DNA of 8,426 nucleotides from Opacimonas sp964559075 (GCA_964559075.1 CAZLGJ010000117.1:1-8426); one strand, 5' to 3'. Shown: positions 1-7,262, numbered from the stretch's first letter. Program-made: numbers and translations. The notes: generated by a model from the sequence alone, not told the origin.

Positions 1-99
1 TGGCACAACATTACCAAAGGTGAGTTGGCTGATATTTGGCGACCGAAAGAGATTTGATATAGGTGCCGGTTGGTTAGTTGCTGATTCAAGCCACAGCAT
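1..99 (-). CDS. possible start of a further gene in the leftward operon, cut by the window edge
   Basis: An ATG at 99-97 directly follows the TAG stop (102-100) of the oxidoreductase gene, and the frame stays open for 33 codons to the edge. The translation begins MLWLESATNQPAPISNLF and matches no family I recognise. Immediate abutment of stop and start is common in operons and fits the 2-base gap between the two genes upstream. However, an open frame of 33 codons arises easily by chance, and a second ATG in another frame lies about 10 bases from the edge. Confidence is therefore low. Confidence 0.3.
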   Translation of the reverse strand, partial: MLWLESATNQPAPISNLFRSPNISQLTFGNVVP

Positions 100-1152
100 C
101 TACATTTGCAGTGCAACTAATTCTTGGCTAGCCAACGAACGTTCCTCGGCTTCGCAGATTGCGATGGCGTCTCTGGCGAGTTGCCCTGAAAGAGAGAGGG
201 AGTCACGGTCTTGGGTGACGGATTGAGCGACTTCGTTCATCTCACGGACGAACGCGAAAACAGGATCAGGGTCGCCCAAGTTTTCTGGGCGTTCAACGGA
301 ACCGTCTTCGTGCAAGACCTTCAATTGAATCGATTCCGCTTCATCGGAATGGGCTGCGAATTCGAAGCAAATGGTCGCCTTTTCAAGGTGAATTTCGAAT
401 CCATGGTTGAAGGGACGGCCTTGTTGGCGAACGACTCCCCCCGTGCAGCAGACGGAAACATCGGGATCAGCAAAAGTGAAGATAGAATTGAAATATTCTG
501 GCACGCCGTCCCGCATTCGACCACCGGTGTAAACCGATGTGGGCATGCCAAACATGACACGGATGAAATGTGCGTCGTGAACATGAAGATCAAGAAGTGG
601 ACCGCCGATCTTTTCACGGTTGTAGAATTCTGAAAGCCAAAACGGATCAGAAATGACGCGTTTGAAGTTTCCTCCGATCAGCTTTCCGTACTTTTCTGAA
701 CGCACCAATTCCAGGGCGTAATTGAATTCAAGAAAGAATGGTAATACTTGGCCAACGAAAAGGCGGACGCCATTTTTCTCACAGGCCGCAACAGCGGTGT
801 CGCAGTTTTCCAAGTGCAGTGAAAGTGGCTTCTCAGAAAACACATTCTTTCCAGCTTCAGCTGCCGCGACGATTGCGTCGGTGTGAAGGGCAGGGGGAAG
901 GCAGATGTCGATCAGGTTGACATTGTCATCAGTCAAGAGATCGTCGATCGAACTGTAAACCTGAATTGAAGAAAGATCTACCTGTTCGCCAGGTGGCCCA
1001 AAGTTCCCTTTGATGCCGGTCCAGTCACCGCTGCGCCGTTGCTCATCCTGTTCGCAGATTGCAACGACTTCGGCACCTTCGACTTGCTTCCACGCAAGCC
1101 AATGGATCCAACCCATGAATCCAATTCCAACAATGCCGACTTTGATGCTCAT
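100..1152 (-). CDS. Gfo/Idh/MocA family NAD(P)-dependent oxidoreductase
   Basis: This is a cytoplasmic dehydrogenase of the glucose-fructose oxidoreductase / inositol dehydrogenase / MocA family, 350 residues, the usual length. The N-terminal Rossmann domain opens with GIVGIGFMG (residues 6-14, the GxGxxG dinucleotide loop). The family signature EKP is at 107-109, where Lys108 is the expected catalytic lysine. The C-terminal half has GGPLLDLHVHD (183-193), giving the conserved Asp188 and His192 of the active site. There is no signal peptide, so it is not one of the secreted planctomycete members of the family. Family members oxidise or epimerise a hydroxyl on sugars, inositols or related compounds; the substrate cannot be read from sequence. 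The ATG lies 2 bases after the TAA of the ketosynthase-like gene, so the two are almost certainly co-transcribed. The partner suggests a role in making or decorating a lipid or polyketide product, but this is inference from position only. Confidence 0.93.
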   Translation of the reverse strand: MSIKVGIVGIGFMGWIHWLAWKQVEGAEVVAICEQDEQRRSGDWTGIKGNFGPPGEQVDLSSIQVYSSIDDLLTDDNVNLIDICLPPALHTDAIVAAAEAGKNVFSEKPLSLHLENCDTAVAACEKNGVRLFVGQVLPFFLEFNYALELVRSEKYGKLIGGNFKRVISDPFWLSEFYNREKIGGPLLDLHVHDAHFIRVMFGMPTSVYTGGRMRDGVPEYFNSIFTFADPDVSVCCTGGVVRQQGRPFNHGFEIHLEKATICFEFAAHSDEAESIQLKVLHEDGSVERPENLGDPDPVFAFVREMNEVAQSVTQDRDSLSLSGQLARDAIAICEAEERSLASQELVALQM

Positions 1153-1154
1153 GG

Positions 1155-2423
1155 TTACAACTTTTCGAAAAGGACGCTGACCATTTGACCGGTCTCAGAG
1201 CAACTCGTTTTCAAGATTGCGTCGCCAGTAAAGGGACGGACTTCTTTGCTAACGTTGACTGGGCAGTCGGGATCGGGATTGTCAAAATTCAGCGTTGGAG
1301 GAATCGAACCATTCTTCAACGCCAAAAGCGAACCAATTAGCTCGACGACCGAAGTTCCCGGTCCCAGATTGCCGAAATTCGATTTGTGGGCGACCACCGG
1401 AACATCACCTAGCAAGCTGTGAATTGCCTGAGCCTCCGCAGCGTCGCCTGTTTTGGACCCGTGAGCGTTTGCTGAAACGAGTCCAACTTTTTCTTTCGGG
1501 ACTCCGGAGTCGGTAAACGCTTTCTCCATCGCACCCTGCAACGCAGATTTTCTGTCGACGTGGTTCGGGTCGCTGAATCCGCGAGACCAACCAGCAAACT
1601 TTGCGATCGGATTCGCAGACCGTTTTTTAGCGTGCTCGGCAGATTCCAGAACCAGTACGCCAGAGCCTTCTCCGATAACCATGCCGTCGCGATTGAGATC
1701 GAAAGGTCGGCTGGCTTTCTCTGGTTCGCTAACTCGGGACGACAAGTTTTTAATTCCCCGGTAAAGCATTGCCGTTAGGGCCATCTGCGAGCCAGTGCCG
1801 CCAGCGATCACGACATCGACAATTCCTCGTTTGATCAAATCTGCTGCTTCGATCAGCGCCAACAATCCTGAGGCTTCACCTTGGCAAATTGAGTTGCTGG
1901 GGCCTCTGGCGTCGATTGCAATTGAGATGTGAGACGCGGCCATGTTAGGCAGATATTTCAACATCCAAAGCGGCTGAATCTGCCGCATCGCGAATTCGCC
2001 CCAACGATCGTGTTGATAGTTCTCATCTTCGGTGCAGCTGCGAAAGACTCGAGCAACTTCGGCAGGATCAGCAAAGAAAGTTTCGGTGCCGAAAAGCGTT
2101 CCGATGCGATCGGGATTGACGACTTCCTCAAGCGACTGTTTCTCAAAACCGGCGTCTTCGAACGCGAGATTGGCAGCGGCACAGCCAAATTGAATTGGCT
2201 GGCACATGATCTTCAGAGCCTTGCGAGGCTTAACGTATGGCTTGGGATCAAAATCGGCGATCGGCGCACCGATGCGAAGCGGCATTTCGGTATCAGCAAA
2301 TGCCTCTCGAACGCGGACTCCTGAAACTCCATCAATCAGGCTTTGCCAGAACGGATCGATGCCAACACCGATCGGCGAAACCACGCCCATTCCGGAAACA
2401 ACAACATCTCGAGTTTGATTCAT
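1155..2423 (-). CDS. ketosynthase-fold protein lacking the catalytic Cys (FabF-like, probably non-condensing)
   Basis: The 422-residue product has the full thiolase-fold layout of FabF-type beta-ketoacyl-ACP synthases. Its N-terminus contains VVVSGMGVVSPIG; VVIAGG (204-209), RPFDLNRDGMVIGEGSG (239-255), NAHG (319-322), KS (347-348) and PPTLNFDNPD (375-384) are all recognisable. It aligns without gaps to remembered E. coli FabF around the nucleophile elbow. There the Cys is replaced by Glu183 (codon GAA, 1875-1877). The second active-site His (FabF His340, in GH) is replaced by Asn352, and the C-terminal GFGG loop is replaced by SETG (409-412). The first His (His321) and Lys347 remain. With no nucleophile it should not carry out Claisen condensation. 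It may be a chain-length-factor (KS-beta) subunit, a decarboxylase, or a binding protein for acyl-ACP. An in-frame TGA directly precedes the ATG, fixing the upstream limit of the start. There is a 116-base gap to the gene before it. Confidence 0.92.
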   Translation of the reverse strand: MNQTRDVVVSGMGVVSPIGVGIDPFWQSLIDGVSGVRVREAFADTEMPLRIGAPIADFDPKPYVKPRKALKIMCQPIQFGCAAANLAFEDAGFEKQSLEEVVNPDRIGTLFGTETFFADPAEVARVFRSCTEDENYQHDRWGEFAMRQIQPLWMLKYLPNMAASHISIAIDARGPSNSICQGEASGLLALIEAADLIKRGIVDVVIAGGTGSQMALTAMLYRGIKNLSSRVSEPEKASRPFDLNRDGMVIGEGSGVLVLESAEHAKKRSANPIAKFAGWSRGFSDPNHVDRKSALQGAMEKAFTDSGVPKEKVGLVSANAHGSKTGDAAEAQAIHSLLGDVPVVAHKSNFGNLGPGTSVVELIGSLLALKNGSIPPTLNFDNPDPDCPVNVSKEVRPFTGDAILKTSCSETGQMVSVLFEKL

Positions 2424-2539
2424 TCAGGATTGGCAGGGATGGAGCGGAAAAACAGTTTGAAAGACTGTATCGGCTGGCAAACGCGATCGGTTTGACTCAA
2501 AAGGGCGTCTTTCGGGCAGCGATCGGATTGCCACCATTG

Positions 2540-3664
2540 CTAGGGAGTATAATCGTAAATTCGGAACGTCTTGTCACTGGTTAAACCGCTTCTTTCCAGC
2601 GTTCCTCGCGACAATTTATTGGATTCAAGCACCCAGGAGAATTCTCCTTCGTCAATTCCCCATTTCAGCACCTCGGGAACCATGCGGCTCATCAGGACAA
2701 TTCCCAGTCCCCAACGCTGATACTCAGGCGATACATTGGTGCTCATTAGTCGCACACGCTTTAGTTTTTTTCGGCCCAGTAACAGGCGAAGCCAGCCAAA
2801 TGGATAGAGCTTTCCATTGATCTTTTTGATAAGTGGGTTGTAGTCCAATAATCCAAAAACGATTCCAACGCCCTTGCCGTCGACTTCCGCGACTGAAGTC
2901 ATTTCTGTGGCAATTAGAAACTTCAGGTTGGTGGCAGTAGCCTGAAGTTCGCTTTCAGACATTGGTGTGAAACCCCATTGAGCCAACAGCGCTGAGTTGT
3001 AAATCCTGAGAAAGATTCCGACGTCCTTTTTGAACTCTTTCTTGCTGATCGGACGAACTTTCACGTTGAAGCGTCGCGTTGCTTCTTCAGCGACGAACAT
3101 CAATTTTGGGTCAAGCGTGTCAAGTAATTCGACCGGAGCGTTGTACGCGAACAAGTCCTGCGATTTTTCGAACCCGTACCCTTTGACGAGTTCGTCGTAG
3201 TACGGCTTGTTGTACGTCATCAAAAATGTAGGTGGCGTATGAAAGCCATCGACCAGCATTCCCCATTCATAGTTCTGAGAGGGATTCGCGGGTCCACGCA
3301 TCAATTGAATGTCATGTTCGGCGAACCAACGTTTCGCAGCGTCGAACAAAGCATTGGCAACGTTCTGGTCTTCGATGGATTCGAAGAACCCAAACATCCC
3401 TCGTTTCTCGTTATGATGTTCGTTGTGATTGTGGTCAATGATTGCCGCAATTCGCCCAACGATTCTGTCGCCATCGAACGCCAAAAAAGTTTGACACTTG
3501 GCAGCTTCGTAGAACGGATGTTTCTTGTAATTCACAAGTTCTTTAACATTGTGAATCAATGGCGGAATCCAGTTTGGATCGCCTTCATAGTGGTCCCAAA
3601 CGAATCGCACGAAGGCTTTCTCATGTGCCTTTGTCGAAACTGGAATAACAGAAATGGAACTCAT
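2540..3664 (-). CDS. large GNAT-fold N-acyltransferase, candidate bacterial ceramide-synthase-like protein
   Basis: The 374-residue cytoplasmic protein has no signal peptide. The N-terminal half shows features I remember from a widespread family of about 370-390 residues: GDPNWIPPL (28-36), HPFYEAA (49-55), VGRIAAIIDHNHNEHH (69-84), GFFES (92-96) and MRGPANPS (122-129). The C-terminal domain carries GNAT motif A, VSPEYQRWGLG (311-321), with the acyl-CoA pyrophosphate loop QRWGLG, and a motif-B-like ESNKLSRGTLERSG (347-360). Members of this family are annotated as GNAT acetyltransferase or, wrongly, dATP pyrophosphohydrolase; as I recall it includes the Caulobacter ceramide synthase that N-acylates 3-ketosphinganine. 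That specific function is a hypothesis here. The frame is open further upstream, to 3877, but that extension would overlap the divergent reductase gene and does not resemble the family; the ATG at 3664 fits the family N-terminus. No strong ribosome-binding site is visible. It lies first in the leftward gene set. Confidence 0.88.
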   Translation of the reverse strand: MSSISVIPVSTKAHEKAFVRFVWDHYEGDPNWIPPLIHNVKELVNYKKHPFYEAAKCQTFLAFDGDRIVGRIAAIIDHNHNEHHNEKRGMFGFFESIEDQNVANALFDAAKRWFAEHDIQLMRGPANPSQNYEWGMLVDGFHTPPTFLMTYNKPYYDELVKGYGFEKSQDLFAYNAPVELLDTLDPKLMFVAEEATRRFNVKVRPISKKEFKKDVGIFLRIYNSALLAQWGFTPMSESELQATATNLKFLIATEMTSVAEVDGKGVGIVFGLLDYNPLIKKINGKLYPFGWLRLLLGRKKLKRVRLMSTNVSPEYQRWGLGIVLMSRMVPEVLKWGIDEGEFSWVLESNKLSRGTLERSGLTSDKTFRIYDYTP

Positions 3665-3821
3665 GCTGATTGGGTTGTTCGTCGGGCGATTCTGGACGCA
3701 ACTGGTTTTTACAGAACAGCCCGAAGCCCGCGATTCAGCTCGGTTCGACGCTGCGAGATGCAGTTGAAAACTATATACTTTACCAACTGATGCACATTTC
3801 GTCACTTCCCGCAAACGATTT
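3665..3821. promoter_or_regulatory. divergent intergenic region between acyltransferase and SDR genes
   Basis: These 157 bases separate two outward-facing start codons and must hold the promoters for both directions, unless transcripts enter from elsewhere. On the + strand the best -10-like hexamer is TATACT at 3774-3779, with no good -35 at 16-18 bases upstream. No convincing promoter was found for the leftward direction. The -10-like element lies inside a dyad, listed separately. Confidence 0.45.
3761..3789. repeat. dyad CAGTTG-N17-CAACTG around a TATACT element
   Basis: Perfect 6-base arms (3761-3766 and 3784-3789) flank a 17-base AT-rich core that contains TATACT. The placement, 33 bases before the reductase ATG, would suit a dimeric regulator acting on the promoter. 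Short 6-base arms with a free spacer are expected by chance fairly often, so this is only a candidate operator. Confidence 0.25.
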
Positions 3822-4796
3822 ATGAAAATACTTGTCACTGGAGCAACCGGCTTTCTGGGCAATAATTTGGCTCGCAAGTTGCTTGAACAAGGTCACGAAA
3901 TCGTTACGACGGTAAGGCCCACTTCTGACCTGCGGTCATTGGATGGATTGGAAATTGAAACCGTCCACGCCAGCCTTACCGATTCTTTGGCAATGACACC
4001 TGTGGTCGAAGATGTCGATTTGATTGTGCATTCTGCTGCGATGATCCAGCTTGGGTTTAGCAAACGGGAATCGAGCATTGCATTCAATGTTGGTTCTACA
4101 GAAGTTCTTGCTCGGGCAGCCCGACGGCGTGAGATCCGGATGATTCACGTAAGCACCGTGGACACGTTGGCCGCTTCGAAGGATGGAGATCCGGTAACCG
4201 AGGATTCAGCAAACGAAATGAAGTACGACTGTTCTTATGTCGCTTCCAAGCGTGCGGCTGACAAGGAGTTTGAAAGCCAGATTGAAAGAGGGCTCGACGG
4301 AATTACGGTGTGCCCCGGCTTCATGTTGGGTCCAAATGACTGGAAGCCATCTTCTGGCGAGATGTTGCTTTTTGTGGCGAGGACGCCGTTGTTTTTCGTT
4401 GCAGCAGGAGGCTGTTCAGTCGTCGATGTGCGGGACGTGGTTGATGGAATCGTCCGGACAATTCACAAGGGCCTATCGGGAGAGAAATACATCCTCGGCG
4501 GCGAAAACATGACTTATATGGAGCTGTGGACTCGGATGGCCAAAGTTGTCGGTTGTTGGCCACCTCGTAGAAAAATCAGCAATTTCGTTGCAACAGCCGC
4601 CGGAAGAACTGGAGACTTTTTGTCGAAGTTTACCAAGTCCGAAATGTCTCTAAATTCGGCTGCGACTGAGATGGGCCAATTGCTGAACTGGTATTCGAGC
4701 GAGAAGGCAATTCAGCAGCTAGGGTATTCAATCGGTGATGTTGATATCGCAATTGAAGATGCATGGAAATGGTTTAAAGCAAACGGATATGTTTGA
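3822..4796 (+). CDS. extended SDR NAD(P)-dependent reductase/epimerase (dihydroflavonol-reductase / HpnA / CerR-like)
   Basis: The 324-residue protein is an extended short-chain dehydrogenase/reductase. The Rossmann loop TGATGFLG lies at 6-13. Arg32 in TTVRPTSD, just after the second strand, suggests NADP(H) preference as in dihydroflavonol reductases. VHSAA (69-73) is the conserved adenine-ribose strand, and the catalytic set is Ser111 (VSTVD) with Tyr139 and Lys143 (YVASK). CPGFMLGPNDWKPSSG (164-179) and GEKYILGGENMTYMELW (220-236) line the substrate pocket. This shape also matches hopanoid-associated HpnA and, by role, the bacterial ceramide reductase CerR, which reduces 3-ketoceramide. 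A ketolipid or sugar-nucleotide substrate cannot be decided from sequence. It is transcribed divergently from the large GNAT gene across 157 bases, which makes joint regulation and a shared pathway plausible. The only other gene after it converges from the right. No transmembrane segment is evident. Confidence 0.9.
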   Translation: MKILVTGATGFLGNNLARKLLEQGHEIVTTVRPTSDLRSLDGLEIETVHASLTDSLAMTPVVEDVDLIVHSAAMIQLGFSKRESSIAFNVGSTEVLARAARRREIRMIHVSTVDTLAASKDGDPVTEDSANEMKYDCSYVASKRAADKEFESQIERGLDGITVCPGFMLGPNDWKPSSGEMLLFVARTPLFFVAAGGCSVVDVRDVVDGIVRTIHKGLSGEKYILGGENMTYMELWTRMAKVVGCWPPRRKISNFVATAAGRTGDFLSKFTKSEMSLNSAATEMGQLLNWYSSEKAIQQLGYSIGDVDIAIEDAWKWFKANGYV

Positions 4797-4902
4797 GTTT
4801 TTACCGCTGCCTCGAATGCCTTTACGAGTTGGCTTAGTGCCCTGTGTTTTGCTCGCTGCCCAAGGCTCAAACTGATTTGTCGCTGACAGTGCGATCGTTG
4901 AA

Positions 4903-5880
4903 CTAAATCCGTTTACTCATTTGCAGTCCTTGAGTCACAAGGCTGAACTCCAGCTTTTCAAATAGCCGAATAGACGCTTCATTGTTGACGTCGGCTTGGG
5001 CTTCAACCAACGTAACTCCTTGCGATGCAAGTCGCTTCATGGATTCACATACCAGAAAGGACGCCAGTCCTTTGCGTTTGTCTTCGTCGTTGATGAACAA
5101 ATCGTAAAGCCCACGACAGTTGGAGTGGATGTAAGGCCCCATCGGTTGCATGTCCCAGAACGAAACGCTTCCCGCGACGTGGTTGTCTCTCTTTCGCCCG
5201 ATAGTGAATCGGTCTCTTTCTGCCATTCCTAACGTACAACACTCCCACCAAGACTTTTCTAACGGGTCTGAGATCGCGTTGATCAAATAGTTGCGGCGCA
5301 CATTGAGTTGCTGTCTGCCGGTAACGCTGCGGATCTGGCCTAACTCTCTTTGCAGAACAGCGATTTGACGGAGTGACTGGAACCCATTGCGAAGCAATGC
5401 TTCGATTACAGCCTTATCCTCCACCATCACACCCGGGACTCGGCTACCACCGTAAAGTCCGAGGTAAAATGGCGATTGTGGAAACCTGCTGCCAAACCAA
5501 ATTTCGCCGGCACCGGCACGAGCCAAGTAGCTCTGTGCGGCGCCCAATAAGCCGTCTTCGATTTCGTGAGCGTTTGGAACGTCTGCTACTCTCAATTGCG
5601 ACACGATCCCAATGGAAGGATTCAAATCGCTCAGATCCTCTCTGACGTCGAAAGCCGCATGCGAGAAACCGACCAATTCCGGGGCGTTGCCGTCACTTTC
5701 GCACATCGCGACGATGAATCCGAGTCGATCAAAGTAGGGCTTTGAGAAAACGTGATGCTCGAGATCTTCGACAGTCAGGTTCGAGTGCAGACCGCGAAAC
5801 GAAGGCTGCGAGCGCCAGAGCCTTGCAATTAAAGGCGGGTCTGTGTTCAGAAATGGGCGGTAAGTGATCTTATCGGGCAC
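4903..5880 (-). CDS. tandem GNAT-fold acyltransferase (two-domain), GTG start
   Basis: The 325-residue cytoplasmic protein appears to hold two GNAT domains, an arrangement known from mycothiol synthase MshD and similar proteins. The C-terminal domain (about 210-325) is the clear one: LYDLFINDEDKRKGLASFLV (258-277) is motif A with the CoA loop KxxGxA (268-273). NNEASIRLFEKLEF (299-312) is the classic motif B end of a GNAT fold. The N-terminal domain (about 5-180) has the overall pattern, with a late ALLRNGF (161-167), but no clear CoA loop, so it may be catalytically silent and serve for substrate binding. The start is GTG (5880-5878); the next Met is at residue 59, inside the first domain, so GTG is preferred. 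The substrate is unknown. It follows the HD-GYP gene on the same strand after an 80-base gap, so read-through is possible, but there is no functional link to show. Confidence 0.85.
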   Translation of the reverse strand: MPDKITYRPFLNTDPPLIARLWRSQPSFRGLHSNLTVEDLEHHVFSKPYFDRLGFIVAMCESDGNAPELVGFSHAAFDVREDLSDLNPSIGIVSQLRVADVPNAHEIEDGLLGAAQSYLARAGAGEIWFGSRFPQSPFYLGLYGGSRVPGVMVEDKAVIEALLRNGFQSLRQIAVLQRELGQIRSVTGRQQLNVRRNYLINAISDPLEKSWWECCTLGMAERDRFTIGRKRDNHVAGSVSFWDMQPMGPYIHSNCRGLYDLFINDEDKRKGLASFLVCESMKRLASQGVTLVEAQADVNNEASIRLFEKLEFSLVTQGLQMSKRI

Positions 5881-5960
5881 AACGATTACCGTCGTAGGCG
5901 GTCGACAAGTTTGCTGATGTCAAACTCGATTGAGTCTCAGATTAACCCATGCGTGCAGAT

Positions 5961-7262
5961 TTACAACTCGCGTGGGTTCTGATCGATCTTTTGATTCATA
6001 ATTCGCGACAACGATTCGCCATCGTTGTATTTCAGGCGAATCTCTTCGATGTCCTTGAGTCGCTTCAGGAATGCATCGAGGACAATCGGATCGAATCTCG
6101 TTCCGCGTTCCGAAATCATAATCTCAAGACATTTCTGCAGCCCAAATTTTGGCTTGTAGGGGCGTTCACTGCTTAACGCATCAAATACATCCGCACAGCA
6201 GCAGATTCGGCCTTCGATCGGGATTTGGTCACCGGCGAGTCCGTTTGGATAGCCCGTTCCATCCCATTTTTCATGATGCGTGCGGGCAATGATGGCAGCC
6301 AACTCAAGCATTGGGCTATCGACACCTTCCATGATGAAGCTGCCGACGTTTGCATGTTCACGAATTCGATTCCCTTCATGCTCTGCAAGGGGCTCCATGA
6401 TTTGGCATCCCAAGCTGCAATGCTTCTTCATCACTTCAAATTCAGCTTGATTTAGTTTCCCGGGGTTCAGCAGAACTGAATCGGGGATCCCGATTTTTCC
6501 CACATCGTGAAGCTGGGCTGCCAACTCAATTTGACGGCAATAGTTTTCTCCAAAGCCCAGTTCGTCAGCAACAACGGCACAATACTTGCCGACACGAATG
6601 ACGTGCTCTCCAGTTTCATTGTCGCGATACTCAGCGGCACGGGCAAGGCAGTGAATGATCTGCTCTCTTGATCGTTCCAGCTGAATTGTCCGCTGGCGAA
6701 CCTGTTGTTCGAGCTCAATCGCGTAATTTGCCAAATGGTCTTGGTGACGCTTAACTGTCAGCGAGTTTCTGACACGTACGGTCAAGTCACTGGCATCGAC
6801 TGGCTTCGCCAAAAAGTCGGTTGCTCCAAGAGCAAGGGCTTCACGTTTGACTTGCGCTTCAGAAGTTGCACTGAGGATGATGAAAGGAATCAGTGTCTTC
6901 GATTGATCCTTTTGTCTCTGCTTGAGCAAATCCAACCCAGTGATGTGCGGCATCATGATGTCCAGCAGGACAACGTCTGGAGACTCAGCCTCAATGACCT
7001 CCATCGCTTTGCGAGAATCCTCAACGGTCACGAAGTTGGTGAATCCATCACCAGCAAGAAATCGTTTGACAACACGAATCACCAATGGCTCATCGTCGAT
7101 AATCATGATTTTGCAAGATTTCAAAGCTTCGTTGTTAGAAGCAAGCGTAACTGTATCGAGTTGCCGTCTCGGAGGTCCGGAAAGTGATTGCTCTGTCGAA
7201 ACAGACGCGGCTAAAGGAGCCATGTGCGAGGAACTTAGTCCCAAATCAGTTCCATGTGCCAT
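5961..7262 (-). CDS. response regulator with receiver and HD-GYP cyclic-di-GMP phosphodiesterase domains
   Basis: The 433-residue protein begins with about 48 low-complexity residues. A receiver domain follows (about 50-170): Asp56/Asp57, phosphoacceptor Asp101 (LLDIMMP), Ser131 and Lys153 (AKP). A coiled coil (about 172-204) links it to an HD-GYP domain (about 208-405). The metal ligands are all present: Glu216, His220, His252-Asp253 (HDVGKIGIPD), a histidine in the middle, His329-His330, GTGYP (335-339) and Asp358. Spacing matches remembered HD-GYP structures except for an extra 22 residues that place a second His281 ahead of His303. It should hydrolyse cyclic-di-GMP in the cytoplasm when the receiver is phosphorylated. 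There is no DNA-binding domain. An in-frame TTG sits one codon upstream (7265), but the ATG at 7262, preceded by AGGT, is preferred. The Hpt protein gene upstream on the same strand is a possible phosphodonor. Confidence 0.95.
   Translation of the reverse strand: MAHGTDLGLSSSHMAPLAASVSTEQSLSGPPRRQLDTVTLASNNEALKSCKIMIIDDEPLVIRVVKRFLAGDGFTNFVTVEDSRKAMEVIEAESPDVVLLDIMMPHITGLDLLKQRQKDQSKTLIPFIILSATSEAQVKREALALGATDFLAKPVDASDLTVRVRNSLTVKRHQDHLANYAIELEQQVRQRTIQLERSREQIIHCLARAAEYRDNETGEHVIRVGKYCAVVADELGFGENYCRQIELAAQLHDVGKIGIPDSVLLNPGKLNQAEFEVMKKHCSLGCQIMEPLAEHEGNRIREHANVGSFIMEGVDSPMLELAAIIARTHHEKWDGTGYPNGLAGDQIPIEGRICCCADVFDALSSERPYKPKFGLQKCLEIMISERGTRFDPIVLDAFLKRLKDIEEIRLKYNDGESLSRIMNQKIDQNPREL
6354..6422 (-). 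repeat. internal 22-residue duplication in the HD-GYP domain
   Basis: Residues 279-292 (KKHCSLGCQIMEPL) and 301-314 (REHANVGSFIMEGV) resemble each other, sharing H, G and IME at the same offsets. His281 keeps the usual spacing to the preceding HD pair (29 residues) and His303 keeps the usual spacing to the following HH pair (26). Exactly one 22-residue unit appears to have been inserted between them. I believe a similar insert occurs in other planctomycete-type HD-GYP proteins, so it may mark a subfamily. Confidence 0.5.

Noticed and set aside
211..633. 140-codon open frame on the + strand
   Set aside because: It is antisense to the C-terminal half of the oxidoreductase, whose motifs are clear.
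1884..1886. Cys180 of the ketosynthase as a replacement nucleophile
   Set aside because: It lies three residues before the nucleophile position, off the tip of the elbow in the known fold, so it is unlikely to reach the acyl chain.
3239..3790. 183-codon open frame on the + strand
   Set aside because: It lies antisense to most of the acyltransferase N-terminal half and the spacer; its translation shows no domain and the opposite strand has strong family motifs.
3665..3877. 71-residue N-terminal extension of the large GNAT protein, upstream to 3877
   Set aside because: It would overlap the start of the divergent reductase gene, resembles no family N-terminus, and a well-placed ATG exists at 3664.
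4797..4902. Terminator between the convergent reductase and tandem-GNAT genes
   Set aside because: Only a 7-base inverted repeat (GTTTGAG at 4791-4797 with CTCAAAC at 4866-4872) and 4-base stems were found; the spacer is too long or the stem too weak, and no T-run is placed after a stem.
5908..5926. AGTTTG-N7-CAAACT hairpin between the HD-GYP and tandem-GNAT genes
   Set aside because: A 6-base AT-rich stem with no T-run is too weak to call a terminator, and such repeats occur by chance.
6705..7187. 160-codon open frame on the + strand
   Set aside because: It is antisense to the receiver domain and coiled coil of the HD-GYP regulator, with no recognisable motif.
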